In this document: piece after piece, positions 16,981 to 26,241 of the stretch
Numbering within the stretch: position 1 is the first letter of the stretch
Layout of the letters: every line of letters starts with the position of its first letter
Assembly: GCA_020636405.1 (NCBI GenBank)
Contig: JACJXW010000004.1
Span: 2,468,001-2,532,000 of the forward strand
Reading direction: 5' to 3'
Length of the DNA stretch: 64,000 bases
Origin: Lewinellaceae bacterium
Lineage (GTDB): Bacteria > Bacteroidota > Bacteroidia > Chitinophagales > Saprospiraceae
The notes under the pieces: model-generated
Databases searched by the model: none
Told to the model about the DNA's origin: nothing
Seen by the model: the letters and a program-made list of their open reading frames with translations, nothing else
Position numbers and translations under genes: made by a program

Positions 16981-17580
16981 ATGGAATTGATGGTCAATAC
17001 CTCTTCATTCTGGGACTTCGTTAGCCAACCCTGGCACTGGGCTGTCTCCGGCGCTGCGATTGCGCTGACGCTGGCCTTGCTGACCTGGATGGGCCGCAGT
17101 TTCGGAGTGTCGACGACATTTAAAGGGATCTGCACTATGGCCGGCGCGGGCAAACGCATCCCCTTTTTCAATATGAATATGAAGGATGAATACTGGCGCC
17201 TGGCTTTTGCTCTGGGAGGTATCCTGGGTGGTTTCATCACCGCCCAATTTTTGCAGAGCCCGGAACCGGTAGCGATCTCTTCATCGACTATAGAGTACCT
17301 CGGTACGCTTGGTATTGCTTATCCGGAGTCCGACGCTTTGAATAGAGGATTCGTCCCAACGGAAATCTTCAATTTCACCAGCCTAAAGGGTATCGTCCTG
17401 GCTCTGGCCGGTGGATTCCTGGTCGGATTTGGCGCCCGCTACGGCGATGGTTGCACTTCCGGGCACGCCATCTCCGGACTGGCACACCTGCAGCTGCCTT
17501 CCCTGATCACCGTGATCGGCTTTTTCATCGGCGGGTTGCTGATGACACACCTGCTGTTCCCTATGCTGATGGGGATGTAA
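16981..17580 (+). CDS. YeeE/YedE-type sulfur-compound permease, first half
   Basis: A 199-residue inner-membrane protein of the YeeE/YedE (sulf_transp) family with about four to five hydrophobic segments. The hallmark YGDGCTSGHAISGLA contains the conserved Cys that, in the thiosulfate transporter TsuA/YeeE, takes part in substrate relay. Bacteroidota often split the transporter into two half-size genes, and the second half follows directly. It is likely to move thiosulfate or another sulfane sulfur species across the inner membrane. The 71-base gap after the thioredoxin gene carries ATTGAAAATCGAA just before the start. Confidence 0.85.
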   Translation: MELMVNTSSFWDFVSQPWHWAVSGAAIALTLALLTWMGRSFGVSTTFKGICTMAGAGKRIPFFNMNMKDEYWRLAFALGGILGGFITAQFLQSPEPVAISSSTIEYLGTLGIAYPESDALNRGFVPTEIFNFTSLKGIVLALAGGFLVGFGARYGDGCTSGHAISGLAHLQLPSLITVIGFFIGGLLMTHLLFPMLMGM

Positions 17581-17670
17581 GGCGGAAATGGGAAGTCGGA
17601 AAAGGGCCTGTTGAACATTGTACAGAAGGCCTGAAGCTGGGAATAAAAATCTAAAATTGAAAATCGAACA

Positions 17671-18084
17671 ATGAAAAATACATCTTTCTTTATCGTCGGC
17701 ATTTTTTTCGGAATTGTAATGACCAAGTCGGAAGCCATTTCCTGGTTCCGCATTCACGAGATGTTCCGTTTTGAGAGCTTTCACATGTATGGCATCATCG
17801 GTACGGCAGTCATTTTGGGCGCCGCCGCCATGTGGGCGATGAAAAAATTCAAGATAAAAACTCTGGCGGGAACATTGGTGACTTACAATCCAATGAAACT
17901 CAGCCTCAAGCGCCACCTCCTTGCCGGCTCCATCTTTGGGCTGGGCTGGGCGCTGGTAGGGTGCTGCCCCGGGCCTATGTACGTCCTGCTGGGCAATGGC
18001 TATGTCATTATGATACTGGTACTGCTGGGCGCCATCCTGGGGACCTACACCTACGGGCTGGTCATGGATAAGCTGCCTCACTAG
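17671..18084 (+). CDS. YeeE/YedE-type (DUF6691) sulfur-compound permease, second half
   Basis: A 137-residue membrane protein of the DUF6691/YeeE family with four hydrophobic segments. GLGWALVGCCPGPMYVLLGNG holds the conserved GxGW(x)3GCCPGP Cys motif of the second half of YeeE. Together with the gene before it, this should make a complete pseudo-symmetric transporter. The 90-base gap between them again holds ATTGAAAATCGAA immediately before the ATG. A strong terminator follows at 18174, so the operon consists of thioredoxin and the two halves. Confidence 0.85.
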   Translation: MKNTSFFIVGIFFGIVMTKSEAISWFRIHEMFRFESFHMYGIIGTAVILGAAAMWAMKKFKIKTLAGTLVTYNPMKLSLKRHLLAGSIFGLGWALVGCCPGPMYVLLGNGYVIMILVLLGAILGTYTYGLVMDKLPH

Positions 18085-18173
18085 AAAAACATGGGGTTGA
18101 TTGCCAAACCGGCGAACAGACAACGAATAACGAATTTAAGATCTAATAGTTGGGTGATTTATTGGGTAAATAC

Positions 18174-18205
18174 GGGCAATCTCTTGTAGAGATTGCCCCC
18201 TTTTT
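18174..18205 (+). terminator. Rho-independent terminator of the thioredoxin-YeeE operon
   Basis: GGGCAATCTC (18174-18183) pairs perfectly with GAGATTGCCC (18189-18198) around a five-base loop and is followed by CCTTTTTA. Confidence 0.9.
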
Positions 18206-18310
18206 ATCTGGATGTACCATTTTACTGGTTTGACAGGGAAAGGTGATCAGCCCGGTTTAAATCCAGGCCCTGCTTTTGCCCGGCCACTCCACTGCGATAA
18301 GCTAAATTCA

Positions 18311-19612
18311 ATGAAATACTTCACGATTGTTCTCCTTGCGTTTGTTCCTTTCACATTGGCCTTCGGGCAAGGCGATTTTCAAGGCTGGCTCAAAAAAAAG
18401 GAGGGCTTCAAAATAGAGCCCTACATGATGATACAGCTGTGGAGCAGCTATTCGACAGGGCAGGAAGTGTACCATCCGGAACGAAACCGGTATGAGGGGG
18501 TTGACAGCCGCTTTAATGTTCAGCTTCGGCGTGTTCGCCTGGGGTTCAAGGCAGAACCCTACGAAGGGCTGCAGTTCAACGTCGTGGGCGCCTATGACCT
18601 GATCGGGCGCGATGTGTTGTCCGGGCAGGTAGGTGGGGGCAACAATGGCTCTTTGCCGGAGTTCGGTATCTGGGACGCCTATTTCCAGTGGCGTTTAAAG
18701 AAAGGCAGTGAGGCTTTCAATCTGGTAGGAGGGTATTTCCGCCCGCAACTCAGCCGCGAGAGCATCACTTCAGGATGGTCCGTCAATTCGATGGAAAAAG
18801 CCATGTCACAAGGTTACATTCGCCGGCACCTGGTGGGCACCGGCCCCGGGCGGGCACTGGGGCTCAATCTGGGAGGTCTTTTGCTGGCGGATAACGGCCA
18901 GCTCGGTTTCAACTACAATCTGGGTATCTTCAACCCGCTGACACTCGCCAATAATGGCAATTCGGTGGGTAACGACTTCGCACCCCTGGTTGTCGGCCGG
19001 GCAGTCGTTTATCTCGGTGATCCGGAAATGGAGAAGTACAAGATCGGCTACGACATCAACTACTACGGCCAGCGTAAAGGGCTGGCCATCGGCGCCGGAG
19101 GTTCCTGGCAGGGGCAGACGGAGGCCTTCACCCGTAGTTATGCCGCCAGTACGGACTTCCTCTTCAACTGGGGCCCCCTCAATATAGACGGGGAGTGGAA
19201 TTTCATGTGGCGTGAGGGAAGCCGCCTCCCGGCCGATGAGGTGGAGCGCAGCTTTACCTATAATTCCAATACAGGCCACCTTCGACTGGGATACAATATT
19301 ATTGCGGGCAAGAAGGCCTTTCTTGAACCGGCTTTCATGGTCATGCAGTTCAATGGCGCAAAGGATCTTACCGGCCAGGCCGATGCCAAGGCCATCGGGG
19401 CTTCCTCCGGCACGGAACGCACCTACGATGCCGGTATCAACTGGTACCTGAATAAGAAACACCTCAAGTTGATGCTTCACTACACCTGGCGGGAGGGCGA
19501 CGCCGGAGAGGCAGCTCCCGGCTTTACCGGCAACCAGTACTTCAGCCAGAGCGATGTCGGGGCCATTCATCGTGGCAATTGGCTGGGGCTGGGCGCGAAT
19601 GCTATTTTTTAG
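18311..19612 (+). CDS. Phosphate-selective porin O/P-type outer-membrane porin
   Basis: A 433-residue outer-membrane porin with signal peptide MKYFTIVLLAFVPFTLAFGQ. Repeated amphipathic strands contain RFNVQLRRVRLGFKAEPYEGLQFNVVGAYD-like porin O/P motifs and GLNPLT/IFNP elements, and it ends with a C-terminal aromatic (GLGANAIF). The start at 18311 is fixed by the signal peptide; an upstream in-frame ATG at 18212 would add 33 residues without a signal. It lies just after the terminator of the YeeE operon, so it has its own promoter, which I could not identify. Members of this family pass anions, so sulfate-like ions are conceivable given the neighbours, but this is inference. Confidence 0.82.
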   Translation: MKYFTIVLLAFVPFTLAFGQGDFQGWLKKKEGFKIEPYMMIQLWSSYSTGQEVYHPERNRYEGVDSRFNVQLRRVRLGFKAEPYEGLQFNVVGAYDLIGRDVLSGQVGGGNNGSLPEFGIWDAYFQWRLKKGSEAFNLVGGYFRPQLSRESITSGWSVNSMEKAMSQGYIRRHLVGTGPGRALGLNLGGLLLADNGQLGFNYNLGIFNPLTLANNGNSVGNDFAPLVVGRAVVYLGDPEMEKYKIGYDINYYGQRKGLAIGAGGSWQGQTEAFTRSYAASTDFLFNWGPLNIDGEWNFMWREGSRLPADEVERSFTYNSNTGHLRLGYNIIAGKKAFLEPAFMVMQFNGAKDLTGQADAKAIGASSGTERTYDAGINWYLNKKHLKLMLHYTWREGDAGEAAPGFTGNQYFSQSDVGAIHRGNWLGLGANAIF

Positions 19613-19766
19613 AAGCCCGATTTCTTACTTGTTTTGGGTTTTGGTTTCGGAAAATAAATCAAGCGTGCCCAGGAACTGACATTCTGACGCCCCCTTGTCC
19701 GCAGCCTGATTTGGAATTTACCGGTAAAATGGACAAATTACCGGCTTGCCAATACCCTGTTCGGTT

Positions 19767-20939
19767 ATGCGTTATTTGTGCTTATCCCTCCTTTCCCTTG
19801 TTTTTCTCCTTTCAGGATGCTCCAAAGAGGATAATAAAGCGTCAGAAGGAATGGGAGAACCAGATTGCCGGATGCCTGGCCCCTATCAGGTTGTTTTTCC
19901 TCAGGGGAAGTTGCCCTGGCCTCACCATGCGCCGGGCCTGGATGAAACTGGTTATCAGCAGCTGCAGGATGAACTCTGGATCATTAATAATTTTGGGCAG
20001 TACCAGTGTGGAGATGCACCAGAGGACTGCTATTTTCACGATGGGTTGGACATTGTACTCAGCAATGGAACATCAATCTATGCCATTGTACCTGGATCTG
20101 TGAAGTCGATAACCGGCAACGGCCCTTATTACTGGTCAGTTGTCCTGGAGGATCTGGATCAGCCCGGCTGGGCCTGGATCTATACGCATATCAGCCCGGA
20201 TGAAGGCCTGGAGGTAGGCGATGTCCTGGAAAAAGGAGCCTGCCTGGGAGCAGTTAGTTTTCAGGGGCTGGAACATCTTCATCTGACGAGAGCTTACCTT
20301 CGGGAAGGTGGAGCCTGGAGTCGTTTTACCGATTGGTTTACCATATCGCCCGACCCCTATTTTATCTACACCGATCACAGCCCACCTGTTATTGAGACTC
20401 CGTTCCATTTCTTCCGCAATAATTATTCCGAACGGTTCACCCGAGCGGATACTACTACGGTCAGAGGAGAGGTGGATATCGTTGTGGGTATAAGAGACCC
20501 GGGCCTGCATGCACATTCCAAGATGAACTCCTATGGAGACCGGCTCTGCGTTAGCCGGATCGAGTATGAGGTCTATAAAGAGGGCGCGTTTCTGGAGAGG
20601 CATATTGCCTTTGACTTTAGCCGGATGCACCTCAACCGGGATAACCTGGCAGATAAGGTGGCTACCGTTTTCAAATTCCACCGGGAAATGAACCCAGACT
20701 TTGAAGTTGCAGATTGGAATCGTTTCGTTTCCTATTATATTATCACCAATTCGAATGGTTCTGGAAATTTTGAACCAGGGGAAGTTGGCGATGCAAAATT
20801 CAGTTGGGACACAGCTGCTGTAGATGAACTAGGAGAAAGGCAATACCCTGACGGCCTGTATTCCATACGGGTTCATGCCTGGGATTACAGTGGAAATGCA
20901 TCCGTTGAGGAATCGGTAGTGCGGGTGGATAATGGCTAA
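19767..20939 (+). CDS. Lipoprotein with M23/LytM-like peptidase domain
   Basis: A 390-residue predicted lipoprotein: MRYLCLSLLSLVFLLSGC ends in a lipobox Cys. Residues about 60-190 resemble an M23 (LytM) domain: YFHDGLDIVL gives the HxxxD zinc motif, followed by GTSIYAIVPGSVKSI, a WIYTHISP segment and EHLHL, the HxH motif. The C-terminal half has beta-sandwich character (VEVD-like strands and SIRVHAWDYSGN) and may be a binding domain. Members cleave peptidoglycan cross-links or act as metal-dependent peptidases; the first zinc motif here has Asp and Gly at the usual positions, so activity is plausible. The last codons overlap the convergent small gene. Confidence 0.75.
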   Translation: MRYLCLSLLSLVFLLSGCSKEDNKASEGMGEPDCRMPGPYQVVFPQGKLPWPHHAPGLDETGYQQLQDELWIINNFGQYQCGDAPEDCYFHDGLDIVLSNGTSIYAIVPGSVKSITGNGPYYWSVVLEDLDQPGWAWIYTHISPDEGLEVGDVLEKGACLGAVSFQGLEHLHLTRAYLREGGAWSRFTDWFTISPDPYFIYTDHSPPVIETPFHFFRNNYSERFTRADTTTVRGEVDIVVGIRDPGLHAHSKMNSYGDRLCVSRIEYEVYKEGAFLERHIAFDFSRMHLNRDNLADKVATVFKFHREMNPDFEVADWNRFVSYYIITNSNGSGNFEPGEVGDAKFSWDTAAVDELGERQYPDGLYSIRVHAWDYSGNASVEESVVRVDNG

Positions 20940-21166
20940 GCTTTTTTCTCCTGCCTGTTCCTCCACCGCCCATAGATCAGCAGCCCCAAACTCAGGGCGA
21001 GGGCCAACAAGCCCCCCCGCGTTACCTTGATACTCAGTGGTTCTTCACCGAAGGCCCGTTCCATGCCGAGCAGTTCTTCAATGATCATCTGGCTCATAGT
21101 GGTGGCGATGATGCCCACAACAAGTAAGGCCATGCCGGCCCCTATAAAGTGTTTTCCTTTTGTCAT
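20936..21166 (-). CDS. Small two-helix membrane protein of unknown function
   Basis: A 76-residue protein with two hydrophobic helices (about residues 8-27 and 50-66), an acidic linker and a basic tail (YGRWRNRQEKKA). No motif is recognised. Its stop codon overlaps that of the convergent M23-like gene by four bases. The size, the two clear helices and the charge distribution argue that it is real. Confidence 0.6.
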   Translation of the reverse strand: MTKGKHFIGAGMALLVVGIIATTMSQMIIEELLGMERAFGEEPLSIKVTRGGLLALALSLGLLIYGRWRNRQEKKA

Positions 21167-21286
21167 GAGTAGAAATTTAGAAAGGAAATGCAGGGCGGGC
21201 CAAAAGGTTTATCCCGAACTTTGGCCGAAGCCAAAATTCGGGATGGATTTATGCTTTATGAACCTGCCTCAGAGGCGAAACGCCAG

Positions 21287-22180
21287 TTATTGTTTCACCG
21301 TTTTCACCTGGAAGGGCGCCGGCAGTTCTCCCCCCTGGATCAGAGCGGCGATCAGCCGGGTTTCCTCTTTCGAGAAATCGCCGGTGATCTGCGCCTGCCC
21401 GGAGGTCATCTCCGCCATCACTCTGGGGGCAAAGTAGACCAGTCCGTCAAATACGATGGCGATAGGCCGGTGTATATTGTCCCGGGTAGCCTTTGCCCAC
21501 TGGGCACTGCCTTCTTCATTGAAGCGGATGCCGATGCTGGCCATTCCAGCCTGTTCATCATAATGAGCCACGCTGGATTCAACTGCAGCCCCCGTCAATA
21601 AGGGTTCCATTCCCTCACTGTACCGCAGGGCATAGGCCTCCCTTCGTCCCTCTGTACCGGAAGCATGGCCCAGGGCGAAGCGCAGGTTATCCGGCAAGGC
21701 CTTGGCAGCCAGCTGGCTGATGACAAATTCGCTAAACCCGGGTATTTCCTCCGGAGTGATGCTACCTAGAACAGGTTGCATTTCGGCAGCCTCCGTATCC
21801 AGGGCGAACCATTGCTTCCAGGCTTCTTCCTGGCCCGGAGCATTCAGTATCCGTAGGATTTCCGGCTGGGTGAACACTTCACAGAATTCCAGCTTGCCCG
21901 TACTGGACAGCAGGGGCAGGATCGTTTCAGCCGGCAGGGGATCCTGGAAACGGATGCTTATTTGCCGCTGTTCGGGGCGAACCTCGGTTTCGAATGCTGT
22001 TACGCCAAAGGCCTTCAGGCGCTTGGACAGGACGGCTTCCGCATCTATCGTCTGCTCCGGGCTGGCTCCCGGGCTTTCAAGAATAATTTCCATAAATCCG
22101 GCGGGGGCTGAATAATTGATGCCGGGTACCAGGCTGGTAGCCAAAATGACGGCCACAGCAATATATATGAACTTTTTCAT
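21287..22180 (-). CDS. Stand-alone SecD periplasmic P1-type domain protein
   Basis: A 297-residue protein with an N-terminal hydrophobic signal or anchor (MKKFIYIAVAVILATSLVPG). It then follows the SecD first periplasmic region: ILESPGASPEQTIDAEAVLSKRL-like base subdomain with KRLKAFGV, and ISIRFQDP. At the C-terminus comes the head subdomain, SIGIRFNEEGSAQWAKATRDN, followed by PIAIVFDGLVYFAPRV and QITGDFSKEE. The transmembrane half of SecD (the DxxxR/GTIxxF region) is absent, so it cannot be the translocation motor itself. It may be a substrate-binding or regulatory paralogue, which is inference. The ATG at 22180 was chosen because it starts the hydrophobic segment. Confidence 0.78.
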   Translation of the reverse strand: MKKFIYIAVAVILATSLVPGINYSAPAGFMEIILESPGASPEQTIDAEAVLSKRLKAFGVTAFETEVRPEQRQISIRFQDPLPAETILPLLSSTGKLEFCEVFTQPEILRILNAPGQEEAWKQWFALDTEAAEMQPVLGSITPEEIPGFSEFVISQLAAKALPDNLRFALGHASGTEGRREAYALRYSEGMEPLLTGAAVESSVAHYDEQAGMASIGIRFNEEGSAQWAKATRDNIHRPIAIVFDGLVYFAPRVMAEMTSGQAQITGDFSKEETRLIAALIQGGELPAPFQVKTVKQ

Positions 22181-22338
22181 TGTAAGTTGATTTTGAATAA
22201 TTTGAGATAGATAAAGGAACTTGCAGAGGCGCACTGCCAGCAATGCCGAATGCAAGACGCCGGAGTTGTTGTTGGCTTACGCCCTGCCCTTACAGGGAGC
22301 AGCATTAAAAACCTGTGCCTCTGTGTAAAAAGAATGGA

Positions 22339-22731
22339 CTATAGTATCCTGGCTGGCGGGCCTTCCATTCTCAGGCAGGAAAACAAGATGCAACGCTTCA
22401 CGGCTGGCGTGAATACAAAGGCTTGTCCTACCTGGCCGGGGCGAAGGAGTAGGGGAGGGAAGTTGTTGAGAAAAGACGGATTATTCCCGACATGGCCCGA
22501 GCTGGAGATTAACAGCGGCGTATCGGGGCTGTAATGTAGGCTGGTGGCCGCCTCTGTTGCCTTACAGGCCTGAAGGTGAACCTGATGGGCAACCGTTGTC
22601 TGTTCGGAGGAAGCACTATGCTCAGGCGTGAAGGCTTTGCCCATAGCCAGAAAGAGCAGTGCGGTAAAGAGCAGGGCCATCGATTTGACCGGGCCTGTCT
22701 CGAGGTCAATATTTTTCTTCGAACGTGACAT
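22339..22731 (-). CDS. Small hypothetical protein with one membrane segment
   Basis: A 130-residue protein with a basic N-terminus and one hydrophobic segment (about residues 19-33). The remainder is low in recognisable features and holds three cysteines (CKATEAATS, then CILFSC). A TAACTTGC sequence upstream on the minus strand could serve as a -7 box. No family is recognised, and the codon use is not decisive, so it may be spurious. Confidence 0.4.
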   Translation of the reverse strand: MSRSKKNIDLETGPVKSMALLFTALLFLAMGKAFTPEHSASSEQTTVAHQVHLQACKATEAATSLHYSPDTPLLISSSGHVGNNPSFLNNFPPLLLRPGQVGQAFVFTPAVKRCILFSCLRMEGPPARIL

Positions 22732-22781
22732 CGGGCTGCAAGTTAGAATAATTTGAAGCCAAAGTCAATCTTGATGATCCA

Positions 22782-23939
22782 TTAGCGCACCAGATGGATC
22801 TCCAGCCAGGTGTCCTTCAGTTCATAACTTCCCAGTTGCAGATAGTTGGCAAAGCGGGGCAGGAAGATGGACCGCCGTTGATTGCCCAGGCTGATGACAA
22901 GTTCGTCACCGAACTTTTTCAGGCTCACGGCCCCTTCTGTGACAAAGGGCAATTTGATGCGGGCCAGATATCCCTCTTTTTCTTCCCGGATCTCGAAGGG
23001 GTTGTCTTGATAAAGGATAGCTGCCGGGTCGGTATCTCCGTAAATGGACTGGCCGATCTTTTCCAGGAGCTCCATTCCAAAGACTTCCTGCCCCTGATGC
23101 ATCACCTCGAAAATGGGCAGCGGTTCAAAGGACTCCCGTATCTCCTGCCGGTAGCCCTCCTGAGAAGACAGGTAACGCTCGAAAACGCCCTTGCCTGCCT
23201 CTTCCGGAAAGATCCGGTTGACGATCACGGCATCCACATTATAACCGTAGAGCTGCAGGTAAGAATAGGCGCGTTTGGCCTCTTTGACCACCATGCGCTC
23301 CGGGTTGACGACAATGCGGATGGAGCACAATCCGGGGTCCTGCATTACCTGTTGGATGCGTTCCAGTTTGTCAAACAGGGCCTCCAGTTCGTCCATCCCT
23401 TTGTCGAGTGGAATTCCGGTCATAGTGCGCACCATTGCGCCGAAACCCTTCATGGCAAAGCGCTGCCCCGGGAATGCCTTCAGCACCCAGGATTGGGTAA
23501 CTTGTGGGAGGGACAGCAGGCTGAGGGTCTCCCCAGTAGGGGCGCTGTCGATGATAACCAGGTCATATTCCTTTTTTCGGTAGTACTCCTCCAGCCATAG
23601 AAAGGCAGAGGCCTCTTCCATTCCCGGCAGGGCCGAAAGTTCTTCCGCCACCACATTCTTAATACCCTGGAATTTGAAGACGGACAGCATCAGTTGACGA
23701 ATGCTCTCCCAGTGCTTTTTCATAGAGTAGTACACGTCGAATTCCTGGGCAAATAGGTTGGGGGCGATTTCCTGCGGCTCCGGGCCGAGTTCCTGGTCCA
23801 ACGCGTCGGAAAGGCTGTGAGCGGGGTCGGTGGAGATCACCAGCGTTTTTAGGCCTTGGCGAGCGGCGTGCAGGGCCGTTGCCGCAGAAAGGGTAGTTTT
23901 ACCTACGCCGCCTTTACCGGTGAAGAGGATGATGCGCAT
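22782..23939 (-). CDS. ArsA/Get3-family ATPase with C-terminal HSP20-like domain
   Basis: A 385-residue ATPase. The deviant Walker A GKGGVGKTT lies at residues 8-16, STDPAHSLSDALD (switch I) at about 40-52 and IIDSAPTGETLSLL (switch II) at about 148-161. The C-terminal 80 residues (YLARIKLPFVTEGAVSLKKF and then a beta-rich stretch) form the HSP20-like ArsA_HSP20 domain seen in bacterial and plastid members. No metalloid-binding Cys triad of ArsA is visible, so arsenite pumping is unlikely. A role in membrane-protein or cofactor handling is usual for the family. No arsenic genes are nearby. Confidence 0.88.
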   Translation of the reverse strand: MRIILFTGKGGVGKTTLSAATALHAARQGLKTLVISTDPAHSLSDALDQELGPEPQEIAPNLFAQEFDVYYSMKKHWESIRQLMLSVFKFQGIKNVVAEELSALPGMEEASAFLWLEEYYRKKEYDLVIIDSAPTGETLSLLSLPQVTQSWVLKAFPGQRFAMKGFGAMVRTMTGIPLDKGMDELEALFDKLERIQQVMQDPGLCSIRIVVNPERMVVKEAKRAYSYLQLYGYNVDAVIVNRIFPEEAGKGVFERYLSSQEGYRQEIRESFEPLPIFEVMHQGQEVFGMELLEKIGQSIYGDTDPAAILYQDNPFEIREEKEGYLARIKLPFVTEGAVSLKKFGDELVISLGNQRRSIFLPRFANYLQLGSYELKDTWLEIHLVR

Positions 23940-24033
23940 GCTTGGGATTTTCGTTTAACATGGTAAGGATCGAGCTGCCGAATTGTTGTATGGAAGTGTA
24001 AATAAAGTGGGGTTGACCAGCCGGAAATTAAAG

Positions 24034-26052
24034 TTAATCAACCAGATAGATCTCCTCTACTTCCTTTACCGGCCGGTGGCAGGCATAGTCCTTACAAACG
24101 TAAATCAGCGTTTCACCGGCCGCCGGCCAGCGGTAGGCAAGCAAAGGATAGTCATCATTGGGGCTTTCTGTGGCCATGAGTACATGAAAGCTGAAGAACT
24201 CACCATTGGCCTGGCGTGCTTTTTCCCGGGCGCTGGGGCCTGCTATTGCAATTTCCAGCCAACCATAGGTTTCTCCAAGGAGGGCAGTGCCCCAGCGTGC
24301 GTGCGGGAGAGGGGCCTCCAGCAGCCTTTTGCCGGCTGCCAGCAGCATGCGGCGGCTCTGTTCCTGCCATTCCCGCCTGTCCAGCAGCAGCCCCAGTTGC
24401 TGCAGGTTGGCGGCCATGACAGCATTGGGTGAGGGCATATCTTCCTCCCTGATTGCCAGCTGCCGCACAGGGGCTTCAGCCGTGCCTATGGCAGAAAAAT
24501 AGAACAACCCGGCGCTTTCCTCCCAGAAAAGTTCCCTAGCCTTCTCTACAAGTTCCACTGCAATATCGAGCCAGCCGGGTTGTTGGCTTACGGACTGAAG
24601 CTCCAGAAGCGCTTCGATGAGGTAAGCATAACCATCGAGAAAGGCGGGAATATCGTCCTGTCTGTAGATATGGACGAGGGATCCGTCTTCCCGTCGGAGG
24701 TGCTTCAGCAGGAACCTCATGGTTTCTTCGGCAACATTTAACAACCGCTGGTTGCCGGTAGCTCCGAAAGCCCGGGCATAGGTGCTCACCGCGAGGGCAT
24801 TCCAGGGCAGTATCACCTTATCATCATGCCGCGGACGGGGCCTCCGGGCCTGTTTCACTTTCAGTTTTTGCCAGCATCTTTTCAGGAAGCCTTCCATATC
24901 CGCTGCACTGATGCCTTTCTCGCGGGCAAATTGCCCGACCGGCTTCAGGGCATAGGGAATATTTCTGCCTTCCCAGTTGCCTTCTTTCGTAATGTCATAG
25001 TACGCGCAGAACCAACCGGCGTCGCTACCCAGCACTTCTACCACTTCATCGTATGCCCAGGTGTAGTAGCCGCCTTCCCGGCCTTCCGATTCGGCGTCGA
25101 GGGCGGAATAGAAACCGCCCTCCGGGCGCTGCAGGAAATTTTCCAGGAAGGAAAGGGCCTCCAGTAGCGCAACCCGGTATTTGGTCTTTTTTGTCCACTT
25201 GTAGATGTCGGCCAGCAGGCGGGCGACCAGGGCATTGTCGTAGAGCATCTTTTCGAAATGGGGTACGCGCCATTGGCGGTCCACCGTATAACGTGCGAAT
25301 CCGCCTTCCAGGTGCCCGCGCAGCCCCCCCATGAGCATGGCGTCCAGGCTGTGCAAGAGGTGGCGGAAGGCCGGAAGGCTGGAGGTATGCCAGGCATAGT
25401 GCATCAGGAACTCCAGGGCCATGGTATTGGGGAATTTGGCGCCCTTCCCGAAGCCGCCATATTCGGTGTCGAATTGGCCTTGCAGCCCTTCGAAGGCCTG
25501 GCTGGCGGCAGCAGCGCTGAACAGGCCTTCTGCCTCAGTATGAGGGGTAAGCCGTTCACGGCGCTCCATCCGGCCCAGGATCTTTTCGGCTTCCTGCTCG
25601 ACAGCGCGCCGGTTCTGGTAGAAATTGTAGGCGGCAAACTGGAGGGCCTGCATCCAGGATTGCAGGCGCTGGCCGGGCTCCGGCGGGAAATAGGTGCCTG
25701 CATAATACGGTTTTCCCTGAGGGGTGAGGAAAACATGGAGCGGCCACCCCCCTCTGCCGGTGATGGCTTCGCAGGCCGACATGTACAGGGCATCCAGGTC
25801 GGGGCGTTCTTCCCGGTCTACCTTAATATTGATGAAATGATCATTCATGTAAGCCGCCACCTCCTCGTCTTCAAAGCTCTCTCTGGCCATTACATGGCAC
25901 CAATGGCAAGTGCTGTAACCAATGCTGAGGAGAATAGGCCGGTCTTCCCTTCGGGCGCGTTCCAGCGCTGCTTCTCCCCATGGGTGCCAGTCTACCGGAT
26001 TTCCGGCGTGTTGCTGCAGGTAAGGGCTCTTTTCATTTCTTAGTTGGTTCAT
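24034..26052 (-). CDS. DUF255/YyaL-type thioredoxin-fold protein with glycosidase-like (alpha/alpha)6 domain
   Basis: A 672-residue protein of the YyaL/SSP411 family. The N-terminal DUF255 thioredoxin-like domain has STCHWCHVMARESF (Cys49, Cys52) and NIKVDREERPDLD. A long six-hairpin (alpha/alpha) barrel similar to N-acylglucosamine epimerases follows, with GGFARYTVDRQWRVPHFEKMLYDNA. The family is conserved from bacteria to mammals (spermatogenesis-associated protein 20), but its function is unknown; a redox role is suggested by the CxxC. It lies upstream of the ArsA-type gene on the same strand with a 94-base gap, so they may be co-transcribed. Confidence 0.88.
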   Translation of the reverse strand: MNQLRNEKSPYLQQHAGNPVDWHPWGEAALERARREDRPILLSIGYSTCHWCHVMARESFEDEEVAAYMNDHFINIKVDREERPDLDALYMSACEAITGRGGWPLHVFLTPQGKPYYAGTYFPPEPGQRLQSWMQALQFAAYNFYQNRRAVEQEAEKILGRMERRERLTPHTEAEGLFSAAAASQAFEGLQGQFDTEYGGFGKGAKFPNTMALEFLMHYAWHTSSLPAFRHLLHSLDAMLMGGLRGHLEGGFARYTVDRQWRVPHFEKMLYDNALVARLLADIYKWTKKTKYRVALLEALSFLENFLQRPEGGFYSALDAESEGREGGYYTWAYDEVVEVLGSDAGWFCAYYDITKEGNWEGRNIPYALKPVGQFAREKGISAADMEGFLKRCWQKLKVKQARRPRPRHDDKVILPWNALAVSTYARAFGATGNQRLLNVAEETMRFLLKHLRREDGSLVHIYRQDDIPAFLDGYAYLIEALLELQSVSQQPGWLDIAVELVEKARELFWEESAGLFYFSAIGTAEAPVRQLAIREEDMPSPNAVMAANLQQLGLLLDRREWQEQSRRMLLAAGKRLLEAPLPHARWGTALLGETYGWLEIAIAGPSAREKARQANGEFFSFHVLMATESPNDDYPLLAYRWPAAGETLIYVCKDYACHRPVKEVEEIYLVD

Positions 26053-26241
26053 AATGTGCTGCTACTTAAGTCCATCGTCCGGCAAAAATGAGAAAATGAT
26101 TAAAATGCCTTTTGAACAGGCATTTCTTTAGGGTATTATATAATTTTGTTAACTTAATTGAAAATCCAAACATTTTGTAAGAATGGGCCAGGGTTTTACC
26201 TCCCGACAATGCTTTCATAACAATTTCAAAAACGAACATTT

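Noticed and set aside
18238..18260. GGTGATCAGCCC upstream of the porin gene as a CRP-like site
   Set aside because: Only one half-site is present and no -7 box is found 36 bases further.
22782..23939. Arsenite pump ATPase
   Set aside because: The cysteine triad of ArsA is absent, there is one ATPase domain with an HSP20-like end, and no ars genes are nearby.
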